From assembly GCF_015546965.1 (NCBI RefSeq), contig NZ_JADMUF010000002.1:61172-125171 (forward strand): 64,000 nucleotides of DNA. Reading direction: 5' to 3'. Source of the DNA: Collinsella aerofaciens. GTDB taxonomy: Bacteria; Actinomycetota; Coriobacteriia; Coriobacteriales; Coriobacteriaceae. The notes under the pieces were generated by a model. That model was not told the origin of the DNA. It worked only from the letters and a program-made list of their open reading frames with translations, and searched no databases. This document shows positions 42,528-51,207 of the stretch, piece by piece. Position 1 is the first letter of the stretch, and each line of letters starts with the position of its first letter. The position numbers and the translations under genes are program-made.

Positions 42528-44324
42528 GTGTCTGAACAGGCAAATAATGGTTGTGCTGACGGCTTTGGCGTGCGTTTGATCGGCTGTGCCGACGATGCGG
42601 CTTTGCCCATTGGCATGCACGACTATGCGGAGACTCTTGGTTGCTGCACGCTGGTCGACAAGACCATGTTTATTGCCGATGTGTTGGACTGCGACGCGTC
42701 CGTTGTGGTGTGCTGTCGACCCGTGGGTTTTGGCAAGAGCATGAACTTGTCGATGCTCAGGGCTTTTCTGGAGCGTCCAGCGGTCGGTCGTGCTGGTCAG
42801 CGTTTGTTTGCCGATGCTCAGATTTGGGATGCGGACGGCGGGCGCTATCGGGATGAGTACGCTTGCTATCCGGTGATATCGCTGGATTTTTCTGGCGCTG
42901 CGAGGCGTGGCGCCGCTATTGCCAGCGTCGTGCGCGATGCCCTTTCGGGCGAGTGTGCCCGCCTGCTGGCGCTTTTGGAGGCTCCGGATTTAGCTCGAGA
43001 CAAGGTGCGTCACATCGAATGTGTCGCGCGTGGCGTGGCGAGCGCGGATGAGGTTGACTCGGTGCTCGGTGTGCTCATTGAGCTGCTGGAGATGGCCTGC
43101 GATGAGCAGGTTGTATTGCTCGTTGATGGGTACGATGCGGCATGGTTGGGCCGTGCAAGCGCGAGGGGCGCTTCCGGTGCCGATCCGGCAGAACTACTTG
43201 ACCGTGTGCTGTTTGACGCCATTGCCACTGCGCGCGATTCGTTGCGGCTGACGTGTCTGATGGGGGAGTGTCCCGCTCCTGCCGAAGCGGCGCTTTCTTC
43301 GCGCGGCTGCTCGTATTGTCTGACGACGCCGCTGTCGGCGTGGTGTGACCGATGTTTCGGTTTTTCGGATGCCGAGGTCGAGGCTCTTTTGAATCATGCT
43401 GGGCGCGAGGAATACCTGGATGATGCGCGTGAATGGCTCGAGGGGTATCGGTTTGGCAGGGCCTATTGCTCGAGTCCAGAGCGTGTGATTGGGTTTTTGG
43501 ACCGAGGCTGCACGGCGTCTGTGCGTGCCGATCTGTATGGATATGCCGATTGCCTGAGTAGGGTAGTTGCCGGGTGGAATCTCGACCGCCTTTCGGTCTT
43601 GTTTGATTTGCTCGAGGCCCATGGGTGCGCTGAGGTCCCGCTTTGTTTGGGCACTGCAGAGCCAGATGTCTCGCCTGACGATGTCATGTGGACAGCGCTG
43701 TATCTGTCCGGTTTTCTCACGACGGATATGACTGAGGAGCCAGAGCATCGCGATCGCCTCCGTGCTTTGCGATTGCCCAATAACGAGCTTCGTCAGGCCT
43801 TGCGTCTAGTGATTGTTGAGTGGTTTGAGTGCGCTGCCGAAGACACTCGAGATGTCGATGCGTTTCGCGACGGGCTGTGCCGTGGGAACGAGGATACCGT
43901 GAGGCGGGCGCTAAGCCGCATCCTGGGGGATGCGGGTATCGGTGAGACCGACCCAGATAAGCCGCTGCCATATCATCTGCTCTTGCAGGGGCTCTGCTTT
44001 GGCTTGCCGGGCTATGCCAATCCTGCTTCGAGGCGAAAGTGTGGCGCGGGTCGCTGGGACATCCAGGTTTTTCCTACGGGCGCTGTGTTCGACGTAGCTG
44101 ACACGATCGGTATGCTCGATGAACGTCCGCTGATAACGATCAACATGATGTATGACCCCGGTGTGGATGCGCTGGGTCTGGAATTGCTGGCCGTGCAGTC
44201 GCTACTCGACATAGAGCGCGACGGCATCGACGAAATCCGTGTGCCGCGACCCGGCGTGGGTCGCATGCGCTGGGGGTTCGGTTTTGATGGGCAGCATGTG
44301 GCTACGGTGTGCCAGCGGCTTTAA
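42528..44324 (+). CDS. AAA-ATPase-like protein with degenerate Walker B and nuclease-like C-terminus
   Basis: A 598-residue protein of the family that pairs an N-terminal AAA-ATPase-like domain with a C-terminal PD-(D/E)XK-like domain. Walker A is RPVGFGKSMN (residues 64-73, usual RPRRFGKS). The Walker B DEYD is DGYD (Asp200-Gly201), losing the Glu thought to activate water. The C-terminal GLPGYANPASRRK...GRWDIQVFP keeps part of the nuclease signature, with poor catalytic residues. It is Cys-rich and lies on its own. GTG at 42528 is chosen for the AGGGGGAA upstream. Function is unknown; ATPase activity is doubtful. Confidence 0.75.
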   Translation: MSEQANNGCADGFGVRLIGCADDAALPIGMHDYAETLGCCTLVDKTMFIADVLDCDASVVVCCRPVGFGKSMNLSMLRAFLERPAVGRAGQRLFADAQIWDADGGRYRDEYACYPVISLDFSGAARRGAAIASVVRDALSGECARLLALLEAPDLARDKVRHIECVARGVASADEVDSVLGVLIELLEMACDEQVVLLVDGYDAAWLGRASARGASGADPAELLDRVLFDAIATARDSLRLTCLMGECPAPAEAALSSRGCSYCLTTPLSAWCDRCFGFSDAEVEALLNHAGREEYLDDAREWLEGYRFGRAYCSSPERVIGFLDRGCTASVRADLYGYADCLSRVVAGWNLDRLSVLFDLLEAHGCAEVPLCLGTAEPDVSPDDVMWTALYLSGFLTTDMTEEPEHRDRLRALRLPNNELRQALRLVIVEWFECAAEDTRDVDAFRDGLCRGNEDTVRRALSRILGDAGIGETDPDKPLPYHLLLQGLCFGLPGYANPASRRKCGAGRWDIQVFPTGAVFDVADTIGMLDERPLITINMMYDPGVDALGLELLAVQSLLDIERDGIDEIRVPRPGVGRMRWGFGFDGQHVATVCQRL

Positions 44325-44348
44325 GCGCCGAGGTGTTTCCGGCTTCCG

Positions 44349-45368
44349 TTACTCGGTGTCCTTCATGGGCGGCATGGGCTTCCAGTCGGGGTCCTTGATG
44401 ATCTTTCGGGCGTCCTTCATGCCACGGCGCAGCGCCGGAATGCCGGTCTTAAAGCACTTGTCGACCACGGCCAGGCGAATGAATTCCTTGCAGAAGGTCG
44501 CGGCGTTGCCCAGACGGAACAGCACAGGGTGGTAGTCGCCGTAGATCTGCATGTAGCGTGCCAGATAACCGCGGTTGCGCATGATGTAGTAACGGTTGGT
44601 GTCGCTCGTGGAGTTGAGCTGGCGCTTGCCGGCGATATCCCAGTTAGAGACGGCGCGGGCGCGCTTGAGCACCACGTCGGCGACCACGGCGGCGGGGAAG
44701 TGTTGGCTGGCTACGTAGCCGTAGCAGGCATCGTCACCGTAGATAAAGAAGCGCGCATCGGGCAGGCCAATCTTGTCGACCACGCGGCGCGAGAACATGC
44801 CGCCCTCAAAGCACAGCTGGTTCATGGCGCGATAGCCCTCGGGGCCTAAGTCCCACTTGGCGACGGGGTTAGGGATGCCGAGCGAAAGGATGAGCTGGTA
44901 CTGCCAAAAGAAGGCGCCGCCGTCAAAGTCCAGGCGCGAACCCTGGATGACGTCGTAGCGGTCGGTCCACTTGGCCAAGCGTTCGATGCCTTCGGGGATG
45001 ACGAGCACGTCGTCGTCCATGACCCAGAACCACTGGGCCCCCAAGTCGTAGGCGCATTTAGTGCCGGCGGAGAAGCCGCCCGCACCGCCGCCGTTTTCGA
45101 GCTGCGGGGCGTAGATGACACGGTCGGTGCCGCCCTGCGCGTCGGGCTGCTCGGTGTCGATGCCCCACAGGTTGGCCAGGCGCTCGTTGAATGCGGTGCA
45201 CATGGCCTCGGTCTCGCGCGAATTCTCGTTATCGACAATCACGATGCGCCAGGGCGTTGCCGTGAGCTCGGTCATAGAGTCGAACAAGTTGGCCAGGAGT
45301 TCCTGGCGCTTGTACGTAACGACGACGATGGCGAGCTTATCGATGGGAGCGGGAAGGTTTGAAGGCAT
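44349..45368 (-). CDS. Family 2 glycosyltransferase (galactofuranosyl/rhamnosyl type)
   Basis: A 339-residue GT-A enzyme. VVVTYKRQELL starts the nucleotide-binding fold; WVMDDDVLV holds the metal-binding DxD; a GNG-like NGGGAGGFSAG precedes it, and FFIYGDDACYGYV supplies the acceptor-side Asp. The pattern is that of the GlfT/rhamnosyltransferase group that builds wall galactan or rhamnan. No signal peptide. It converges with the ATPase-like gene, 24 bases apart. Start at 45368 has AAAGGA, 12 bases upstream. Confidence 0.85.
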   Translation of the reverse strand: MPSNLPAPIDKLAIVVVTYKRQELLANLFDSMTELTATPWRIVIVDNENSRETEAMCTAFNERLANLWGIDTEQPDAQGGTDRVIYAPQLENGGGAGGFSAGTKCAYDLGAQWFWVMDDDVLVIPEGIERLAKWTDRYDVIQGSRLDFDGGAFFWQYQLILSLGIPNPVAKWDLGPEGYRAMNQLCFEGGMFSRRVVDKIGLPDARFFIYGDDACYGYVASQHFPAAVVADVVLKRARAVSNWDIAGKRQLNSTSDTNRYYIMRNRGYLARYMQIYGDYHPVLFRLGNAATFCKEFIRLAVVDKCFKTGIPALRRGMKDARKIIKDPDWKPMPPMKDTE

Positions 45369-45538
45369 GAGGCAATATATCCTTTCACGCGCGGCGGGCG
45401 AGTGCTGCGCGGAAGCTATCGAATACGTCCTTGAGACTGTCCTATTGTAAAGGCTCGGCGCACCTTGACGGCAAGCTTTGAATAAAACGCAGGAACCTGC
45501 CACGGCTGTAGCGGCTTTAGGGTCTGACGGCAGCGTGT

Positions 45539-46669
45539 CTATTGCCGCTTGGGCTTGCGAGCGATAAGGCTTCTAGCTGCGTCGATGATGAGGAGCGCTA
45601 AGGCAAAGACGATGCTAATGACGGTACCCGTGACGATACATATAGCTGCCGGGCTGTTTTGGCTGATCAGTATGTTTGCGAGCAACGTATTGAAGACGGG
45701 ACGCCACAGGCTACTGGTGAGCGACTGCATCACATAGAAACCAAGCGTGGCGGTCGATAAGGTGACGATGACACCTGCGGTCCGTGGATTGCCTGAGGCA
45801 CTGCGCCGGGTCGCCGCAAAGAGCAGAGAGGCGGCAGCGAGGGCAAACGAGATCAACGAGGTTGATTTGTAGGAGAGGACTGCCATCGCCGTGAGGTTGC
45901 CGGTGAAGGAGAGTGCTCCTTCCAGGATGGTGGCGAGCACCAAAACCGCTGCGAGCGACCGCGTGCCTAAGGCGCCCGCCCTGTCCGAATCCATGGCGTC
46001 GGTTACGTCGCGGAGCAGCCCGCCGATCAAAAACGCGATTACGTACGTGGCGGCGCTCATGAACTTTTGGAGCCAAGAAAACTCGCCGGCGCTTGTCGCA
46101 CTCATAGCGGCTAAATACCCGTTAACAACAAATGCGAGGATGCCAACGGCGATGACCGTCGTCTTGTAGGTTTTCTGGGGGAGTCGACTCTTAGCCAGTC
46201 CAAACCATGTCGCCATGAAGACCGTGGCGGCATAGACCCAGATAAACTCAAGGCCTAGCGTGTACCAGTAGTGCGTATTGAGGGTAACATCGGGAATGGG
46301 TGAGACGACCGTGGACCACGCGAGCGCCACGAGGCAATAAAACGCAGTGGGCATAATGACCTTGCCAAGGCGCTGCGCCGTCCGTTGCATTTGCGACTTC
46401 CACGTTGCTCCACCGTCCCAAGCACGCGCGGCCGAAGCGATGAGAAAATAGCCCGAGATCATAAAGAAGACCTCGTTGGCCCAGCAGCCAAGCAAGTTAA
46501 TAAAACCGAGCGCGCCGGAATAGGGGAATATCGCAAGTGGGGCATATTCCACGGCGCCGACGCAGACGGCTTGGAAGGTCCACTGAAACGTGTGGAATAC
46601 CGCGATGCCAGCGACCGCTACCAAGCGCAGCGCTTCGATGGGTATGTTGCGTGCGGCTTTGGGCTGCAT
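45539..46669 (-). CDS. Membrane acyltransferase (acyltransferase family 3)
   Basis: A 376-residue polytopic protein with about ten membrane spans. The N-terminal RLVAVAGIAVFHTFQWTF carries the conserved His, and NEVFFMISGYFLI is the second family motif. These enzymes O-acetylate or otherwise acylate surface sugars. It is divergent from the glycosyltransferase operon at 46782, so it probably decorates the same polymer. Start follows AAAGGAC. Confidence 0.85.
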   Translation of the reverse strand: MQPKAARNIPIEALRLVAVAGIAVFHTFQWTFQAVCVGAVEYAPLAIFPYSGALGFINLLGCWANEVFFMISGYFLIASAARAWDGGATWKSQMQRTAQRLGKVIMPTAFYCLVALAWSTVVSPIPDVTLNTHYWYTLGLEFIWVYAATVFMATWFGLAKSRLPQKTYKTTVIAVGILAFVVNGYLAAMSATSAGEFSWLQKFMSAATYVIAFLIGGLLRDVTDAMDSDRAGALGTRSLAAVLVLATILEGALSFTGNLTAMAVLSYKSTSLISFALAAASLLFAATRRSASGNPRTAGVIVTLSTATLGFYVMQSLTSSLWRPVFNTLLANILISQNSPAAICIVTGTVISIVFALALLIIDAARSLIARKPKRQ

Positions 46670-46688
46670 GACGTCCTTTCTTATCGGT

Positions 46689-46717
46689 TTGCCTCTGCGA
46701 GCTCCATAGATTATATA
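46689..46717 (+). promoter_or_regulatory. Promoter of the glycosyltransferase operon
   Basis: TTGCCT, 17-base spacer, TATATA, about 65 bases before the first gene. The minus strand has an overlapping TATAAT that may serve the divergent acyltransferase. Confidence 0.45.
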
Positions 46718-46781
46718 AACGCCCGCTGGCGCGCTGACCCTTTGATACCATGAAACGACAGGTATTTCCTAAGGAGCACAT

Positions 46782-47885
46782 TTGTCTACTAACGCCTCTG
46801 GCAGCCCTGTTCTGTCGCTGCTTATTCCCATTTACAATGTTCAGCGCTACCTGCGCGAGTGCCTCGATTCCGCCCTGGCGCAGACGCTCAAGGATATTGA
46901 GATCATCTGCATTAACGACGGGTCGACCGACAACTCGCCGGCGATTATCCGCGAGTATATGGAGCGCGATAGGCGCGTCAAGATGATCGACAAGGCCAAC
47001 AGCGGCTACGGCGACTCGATGAACCACGGTCTGGAGATGGCGCGTGGCAAGTACGTTGGCATCTTGGAGTCCGATGACTTTATGGCGCCCGACGCACTCG
47101 AAAAGCTTGTCTCGGCCGCCGATAGCAATAATGCCGACTTTGCGAAGGCGAACTTTGATTTCTACTGGTCTAAGCCCGAGGAGCGCCGTTCGCTGCACGA
47201 GATGTTTAGACCTCAAGATTGCGGCAAGCCGGTGCATCCGAGCGATACGACGCAGTTCTTTAAGCAAAAGCCGTCGATTTGGTCGGCCGTGTACCGTCGC
47301 GATTTTCTTGAGCGCAACGGCATTACGTTCCTGCCGACTCCGGGGGCATCCTTTCAGGACACGTCATTCGCCTTTAAGGTGATCGCGTGCGCCGATAAGG
47401 CTGTTTACCTGCATGATGCCGTGTTGTCGTATCGCCAGGACAACGAGAATTCCTCGGTCAATTCTTCGGCTAAGGTCTTTTGCGTCAATACCGAGTATGC
47501 CGAGATTGAGCGTTGGATTCGAGAGGATTATGCCCGCGACCACGCAGGTGATGACGTCGCGCGCATGCTCAAGTTCAACCAGCTCATTAAGTACGATTCG
47601 TACATGTGGAACTACGTGCGCCTGGCGCCTAAGTTCTATAAGGAGTTCCTGGTGCAGATGGCCAAGGAATTTCAGGCGGCCTTGGACGCGGGGGACTTTT
47701 CGCTTGACGACCTCAAGCCGTGGAAGCGCGCAAATCTCGCTGCCATCCTCAAAGATCCTGAGGGCTGGGTTGACGAGCATCCGAGTTTTGCGACGGATGG
47801 TGCCTTGGGGCGTGCTAAGTATTACGCCTCGGTTGGAGGCCCAGGCGTGGTCGCCGCCTTCCTCATCGAATCGCTGAGGGGGTAG
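46782..47885 (+). CDS. Family 2 glycosyltransferase, operon gene 1
   Basis: A 367-residue cytoplasmic GT2. LLIPIYNVQRYLREC opens the GT-A fold, INDGSTD binds the nucleotide, and LESDDFM is the DxD. It uses a TTG start with AAGGAG six bases before it. It is a close paralogue of the third gene (49007): residues about 20-105 are almost identical, so one arose by duplication. It is likely co-transcribed with the next four glycosyltransferase genes, which lie 1-75 bases apart. The sugar transferred is not known. Confidence 0.9.
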   Translation: MSTNASGSPVLSLLIPIYNVQRYLRECLDSALAQTLKDIEIICINDGSTDNSPAIIREYMERDRRVKMIDKANSGYGDSMNHGLEMARGKYVGILESDDFMAPDALEKLVSAADSNNADFAKANFDFYWSKPEERRSLHEMFRPQDCGKPVHPSDTTQFFKQKPSIWSAVYRRDFLERNGITFLPTPGASFQDTSFAFKVIACADKAVYLHDAVLSYRQDNENSSVNSSAKVFCVNTEYAEIERWIREDYARDHAGDDVARMLKFNQLIKYDSYMWNYVRLAPKFYKEFLVQMAKEFQAALDAGDFSLDDLKPWKRANLAAILKDPEGWVDEHPSFATDGALGRAKYYASVGGPGVVAAFLIESLRG

Positions 47886-47891
47886 GTCGGC

Positions 47892-48932
47892 ATGGGAGAG
47901 GCCTCGTGTCCTAAAGCTACCATTGTCGTCCCCGTATACAACTCGGCACGCTCGATTCAGCGATGCCTCGACTCGCTCTTGGCGCAGTCCGAGCGCTCGA
48001 TTCAGGTTGTCTGCGTCAACGACGGTTCAACTGACGATTCGTTGAACGTGTTGCGCCAGGTTGCGCAAGCCGACGATCGCGTACTGGTGATTGACCAGGA
48101 AAACGCGGGCGTCTCGTGTGCTCGAAATGCCGGTATCGATGCCGCCGAGGGCGAAGTCGTCTTCTTTGTAGACGCCGACGATTACATCGATGCCCAGACG
48201 GTCGAGCGCGTGCTGCAGGCTATGGAGTCGTCGGATGCCGAGGTCGCCGTTTTTGGTGGCGTCTGTGAGCCCGCCGATGCCGCTTCCAAGCGCGTCCAGC
48301 AGCTCATGAGCCCCAAAGCGGGTACCTTTGGCACACACGATCCCCGGCTGCTGTTCCATGCGAATGCGCAGCCGTATGCCTGCCGTGCGGCCTTTTCGCG
48401 CGAGCTGCTTAATCGCGAGGGTATTCGCTTTGCTCCCGGGTTGGCTTTGGGCGAGGACGTTGTATTCCAGTTCGCGGCCTATGCGCTTGCCAACAAAACC
48501 GTCGCCATGCCGGACAAGTTCTACCACTATGTGATGGAGAGCGACTCGGCGACGCATGAGTTCAATAGTGACGAGGCTCGCGACAAAAAGCTCGATGCCC
48601 ATATGATGATGCTCGAGGAAGTCTTGGAGAATTGGGTTGCCTACGGTCTTTTGGACCTGTGCCCCGGCGAGCTGGTCACCTGGTTTTTGGACCTCATTGT
48701 GTTCGACCTGGCGCGCTTGGATGCTGATGGCTTCCATCGCGTGGCGGCTCGCGTCAGCATGGACCTTACGACGTTTTTGGGAACGGAGTGGGCGGATATG
48801 CCTGCCAAGGGCGCCGTTTGCCGTGTTGCCCACAAGCTCGTTGCGGCGACCTCGGGCGTTTCGATGGCAGACGCCACGCTGTTCTATCTTTCGACTCGCG
48901 GTCTCAAAGCCTGCCTGGAGCGCTTTATCTAA
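47892..48932 (+). CDS. Family 2 glycosyltransferase, operon gene 2
   Basis: A 346-residue GT2 with IVVPVYNSARSIQRCLDSLL, VNDGSTDDS and the DxD in FFVDADDYID. The acceptor-binding half (CRAAFSRELLNREGIRF, GEDVVFQFAAYAL) follows the pattern of EpsJ/WbbD-like capsule enzymes. It starts 6 bases after gene 1 with GGTAGG-type spacing; the ATG is the only reasonable start. Confidence 0.9.
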   Translation: MGEASCPKATIVVPVYNSARSIQRCLDSLLAQSERSIQVVCVNDGSTDDSLNVLRQVAQADDRVLVIDQENAGVSCARNAGIDAAEGEVVFFVDADDYIDAQTVERVLQAMESSDAEVAVFGGVCEPADAASKRVQQLMSPKAGTFGTHDPRLLFHANAQPYACRAAFSRELLNREGIRFAPGLALGEDVVFQFAAYALANKTVAMPDKFYHYVMESDSATHEFNSDEARDKKLDAHMMMLEEVLENWVAYGLLDLCPGELVTWFLDLIVFDLARLDADGFHRVAARVSMDLTTFLGTEWADMPAKGAVCRVAHKLVAATSGVSMADATLFYLSTRGLKACLERFI

Positions 48933-49006
48933 TACCAAGCGCTGCCGCCCGCCGCAACTCGGCTGCTAAAATAACCCTGTTATACGCTATTCAACAGGAG
49001 GTTCTC

Positions 49007-50125
49007 TTGCAGAACTCTGATACCCCTAAAGTTTCGCTGCTTGTTCCCATTTGCAATGTCGAACGCTACCTGCGCGAGTGCCTCGATTCCGCCGTGGCGC
49101 AGACGCTCAAGGACATCGAGATCATCTGCATCAATGACGGTTCCACCGATAGCTCGCCGGATATCATCCGCGAGTACATGGAGCGCGACCCCCGTGTAAA
49201 GATGATCGACAAAGCCAACAGCGGCTACGGCGACTCGATGAACCGCGGTCTGGAGATGGCGCGCGGTGAGTACGTGGGCATCCTTGAGTCTGACGACTTT
49301 ATGTTTGAGGATTCGCTCCAAAAGCTGGTCGCCAAGGCCGATGCTGAGCATGCCGATGTCGTTAAGGGCGACTTTTACCTGTATTGGTCCACGCCCAGCG
49401 AGCGCCGTGAGCTGTTTGGGATCATCGACGAGTATATGACGGGCGCCGCATATCGCCCCGTCGATCGCCCGGGCATCTTCTACCGCAAGCCTTCCATTTG
49501 GTCGGCCATCTATCGGCGCGAGTTCCTCAACGACAATCAGATTCGTTTCCTTCCCACGCCGGGGGCATCGTATCAGGATGCGGGCTTTAACTTTAAGGTT
49601 TGGGCGTGCGCCGAGCGTGCCGCGTTTATTGCGGACCCCATCCTCTGCTATCGCCAGGATAACGAGAAGAGCTCCGTTAATTCGCCCAACAAGGTGTTTT
49701 GCGTGTGCGACGAATATGCCGAGATGCAGCGCTTTTTGGATGAGCGACCCGAGCTTAAGGCGCAGCTTCAAGGCATTTTAATGCGCATGAAGGTCGATAC
49801 GTACCGCTGGAATGATGAGCGCCTGGTCGACGAGCTGCGCGAGCAGTTTTGGGAGAAAGCCTCGCCCGAGCTCAAGGCCGATTGGGACGCCGGTCGCTTT
49901 GACCTGTCGCTGTTCGACCCGCGCGGCGAGACCGACTTGCGCTTGATGGTCAAGTCGCCCCGCGCCTACATCGATTCGCGTTTTGACTTTAAGAAGCCGG
50001 GCAAGCTCAATACGTTTAAGCACTACTTTAAGATCGGCGGCCTGCCGCTGGTCTGGCGCGTGCTGACGTATCAGCGCACCTACGGCGATAACCCGCATCC
50101 CGACGACGTGCCGGCGGCACAGTAG
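49007..50125 (+). CDS. Family 2 glycosyltransferase, operon gene 3 (paralogue of gene 1)
   Basis: A 372-residue GT2 starting at a TTG behind AACAGGAGG. LLVPICNVERYLREC, INDGSTDSS and LESDDFM match gene 1; the acceptor half is more diverged but collinear (PTPGASYQDAGFNFKVWACAE). The C-terminal part ends KHYFKIGGLPLVWRVL. The two paralogues presumably transfer related sugars in the same polymer. Confidence 0.9.
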   Translation: MQNSDTPKVSLLVPICNVERYLRECLDSAVAQTLKDIEIICINDGSTDSSPDIIREYMERDPRVKMIDKANSGYGDSMNRGLEMARGEYVGILESDDFMFEDSLQKLVAKADAEHADVVKGDFYLYWSTPSERRELFGIIDEYMTGAAYRPVDRPGIFYRKPSIWSAIYRREFLNDNQIRFLPTPGASYQDAGFNFKVWACAERAAFIADPILCYRQDNEKSSVNSPNKVFCVCDEYAEMQRFLDERPELKAQLQGILMRMKVDTYRWNDERLVDELREQFWEKASPELKADWDAGRFDLSLFDPRGETDLRLMVKSPRAYIDSRFDFKKPGKLNTFKHYFKIGGLPLVWRVLTYQRTYGDNPHPDDVPAAQ

Positions 50126-50137
50126 GAGCGCGTGACC

Positions 50138-51205
50138 ATGGCTACCCCCAAGATTTCCGTTGTCGTTCCCATCTATAAGGTGGAGGAGTGCTTGGCCTGG
50201 TGCCTGGACTCCCTGCTTGCACAGGACGTGCCCGATTGGGAAGGCGTGCTGGTCAACGATGGCTCGCCGGATGGCTCGCGCGACATCGCGGCTGCCTACT
50301 GCGAAAAGGACGCGCGCTTTACGCTGGTCGATAAGGAGAACGGCGGCCTGTCGAGCGCGCGTAATGCGGGCATCGCCGCGTCCACGGCGCCCATCGTCGC
50401 GTTTTTGGATTCCGACGACCGGTTTACACCCGACGCGTGCCGCGTGATCATCGATGCCTTTGAGCGTGAGGGCTGCGACGTTTTGACCTTTGGCGCGAAC
50501 CCGTATCCGCTGGAGTCGGGGTATCCGTGGCTTAACTATGTGCTGAGCCCGCGCGATGTTTCGTTTGAAGGCTATAGCTCTGACCTGCTGTTTAAGGAAG
50601 CGTCTCGTCCCTTTGCGTGGCGCACCGCCTGCAAGCGTGAGTTTTTGCTCAACAACGGGATCGTGTTCGACGAGACCGTCAAGTATGGCGAGGACCAGGT
50701 CTTCGACTTTGCCGCGTATGGTCGTTCGCACAAGACCGCGCTTATTTCGAACAAGCTGTACGACTATCGCGTGGCGCGCAAGGGCTCGCTCATGGACACC
50801 ATGCGCTACGACGACGAGACGCGCCTGCTGGAGCACGTGAAGATTTACTCCGCGGTGCTGACTGACTGGCAGCGCGACGGCCTCGATGCTCAGCATGCCG
50901 AGGACCTGGCTTATTTCCTATGCGATCTGGTGCTGTATGATGCGCTCAGGTTGCTGGGTTCGGACTGCGGCAAGGTGCTCGCTGCCGTGGCAGTAGTGCT
51001 TAACGGCTCTGCTGTAAGTGGCGATGCCGCGCTCGCACAATGCGCTCCTGCTGTCGCCGCTATGGTGCGTGCGGCACTTACCAGCAAGGCTCCCAATGCT
51101 CGTGCGTGCAAAAAGCTCATGTTCGATTACGACGTCTTGAGGTTTGGGCGCCTGGGCGCGTGCAAGCGCATGGCCGCGAATGCCCTGGGAAAGCGAGAAG
51201 TATAG
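50138..51205 (+). CDS. Family 2 glycosyltransferase, operon gene 4
   Basis: A 355-residue GT2: VVVPIYKVEECLAWCLDSLL, VNDGSPDGS, DxD in FLDSDDRFT, and YGEDQVFDFAAY in the acceptor half. The ATG at 50138 is preferred, nine bases from AGGAG; a GTG at 50132 is too close. It starts 13 bases after gene 3. Confidence 0.9.
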   Translation: MATPKISVVVPIYKVEECLAWCLDSLLAQDVPDWEGVLVNDGSPDGSRDIAAAYCEKDARFTLVDKENGGLSSARNAGIAASTAPIVAFLDSDDRFTPDACRVIIDAFEREGCDVLTFGANPYPLESGYPWLNYVLSPRDVSFEGYSSDLLFKEASRPFAWRTACKREFLLNNGIVFDETVKYGEDQVFDFAAYGRSHKTALISNKLYDYRVARKGSLMDTMRYDDETRLLEHVKIYSAVLTDWQRDGLDAQHAEDLAYFLCDLVLYDALRLLGSDCGKVLAAVAVVLNGSAVSGDAALAQCAPAVAAMVRAALTSKAPNARACKKLMFDYDVLRFGRLGACKRMAANALGKREV

Positions 51206-51207
51206 AG

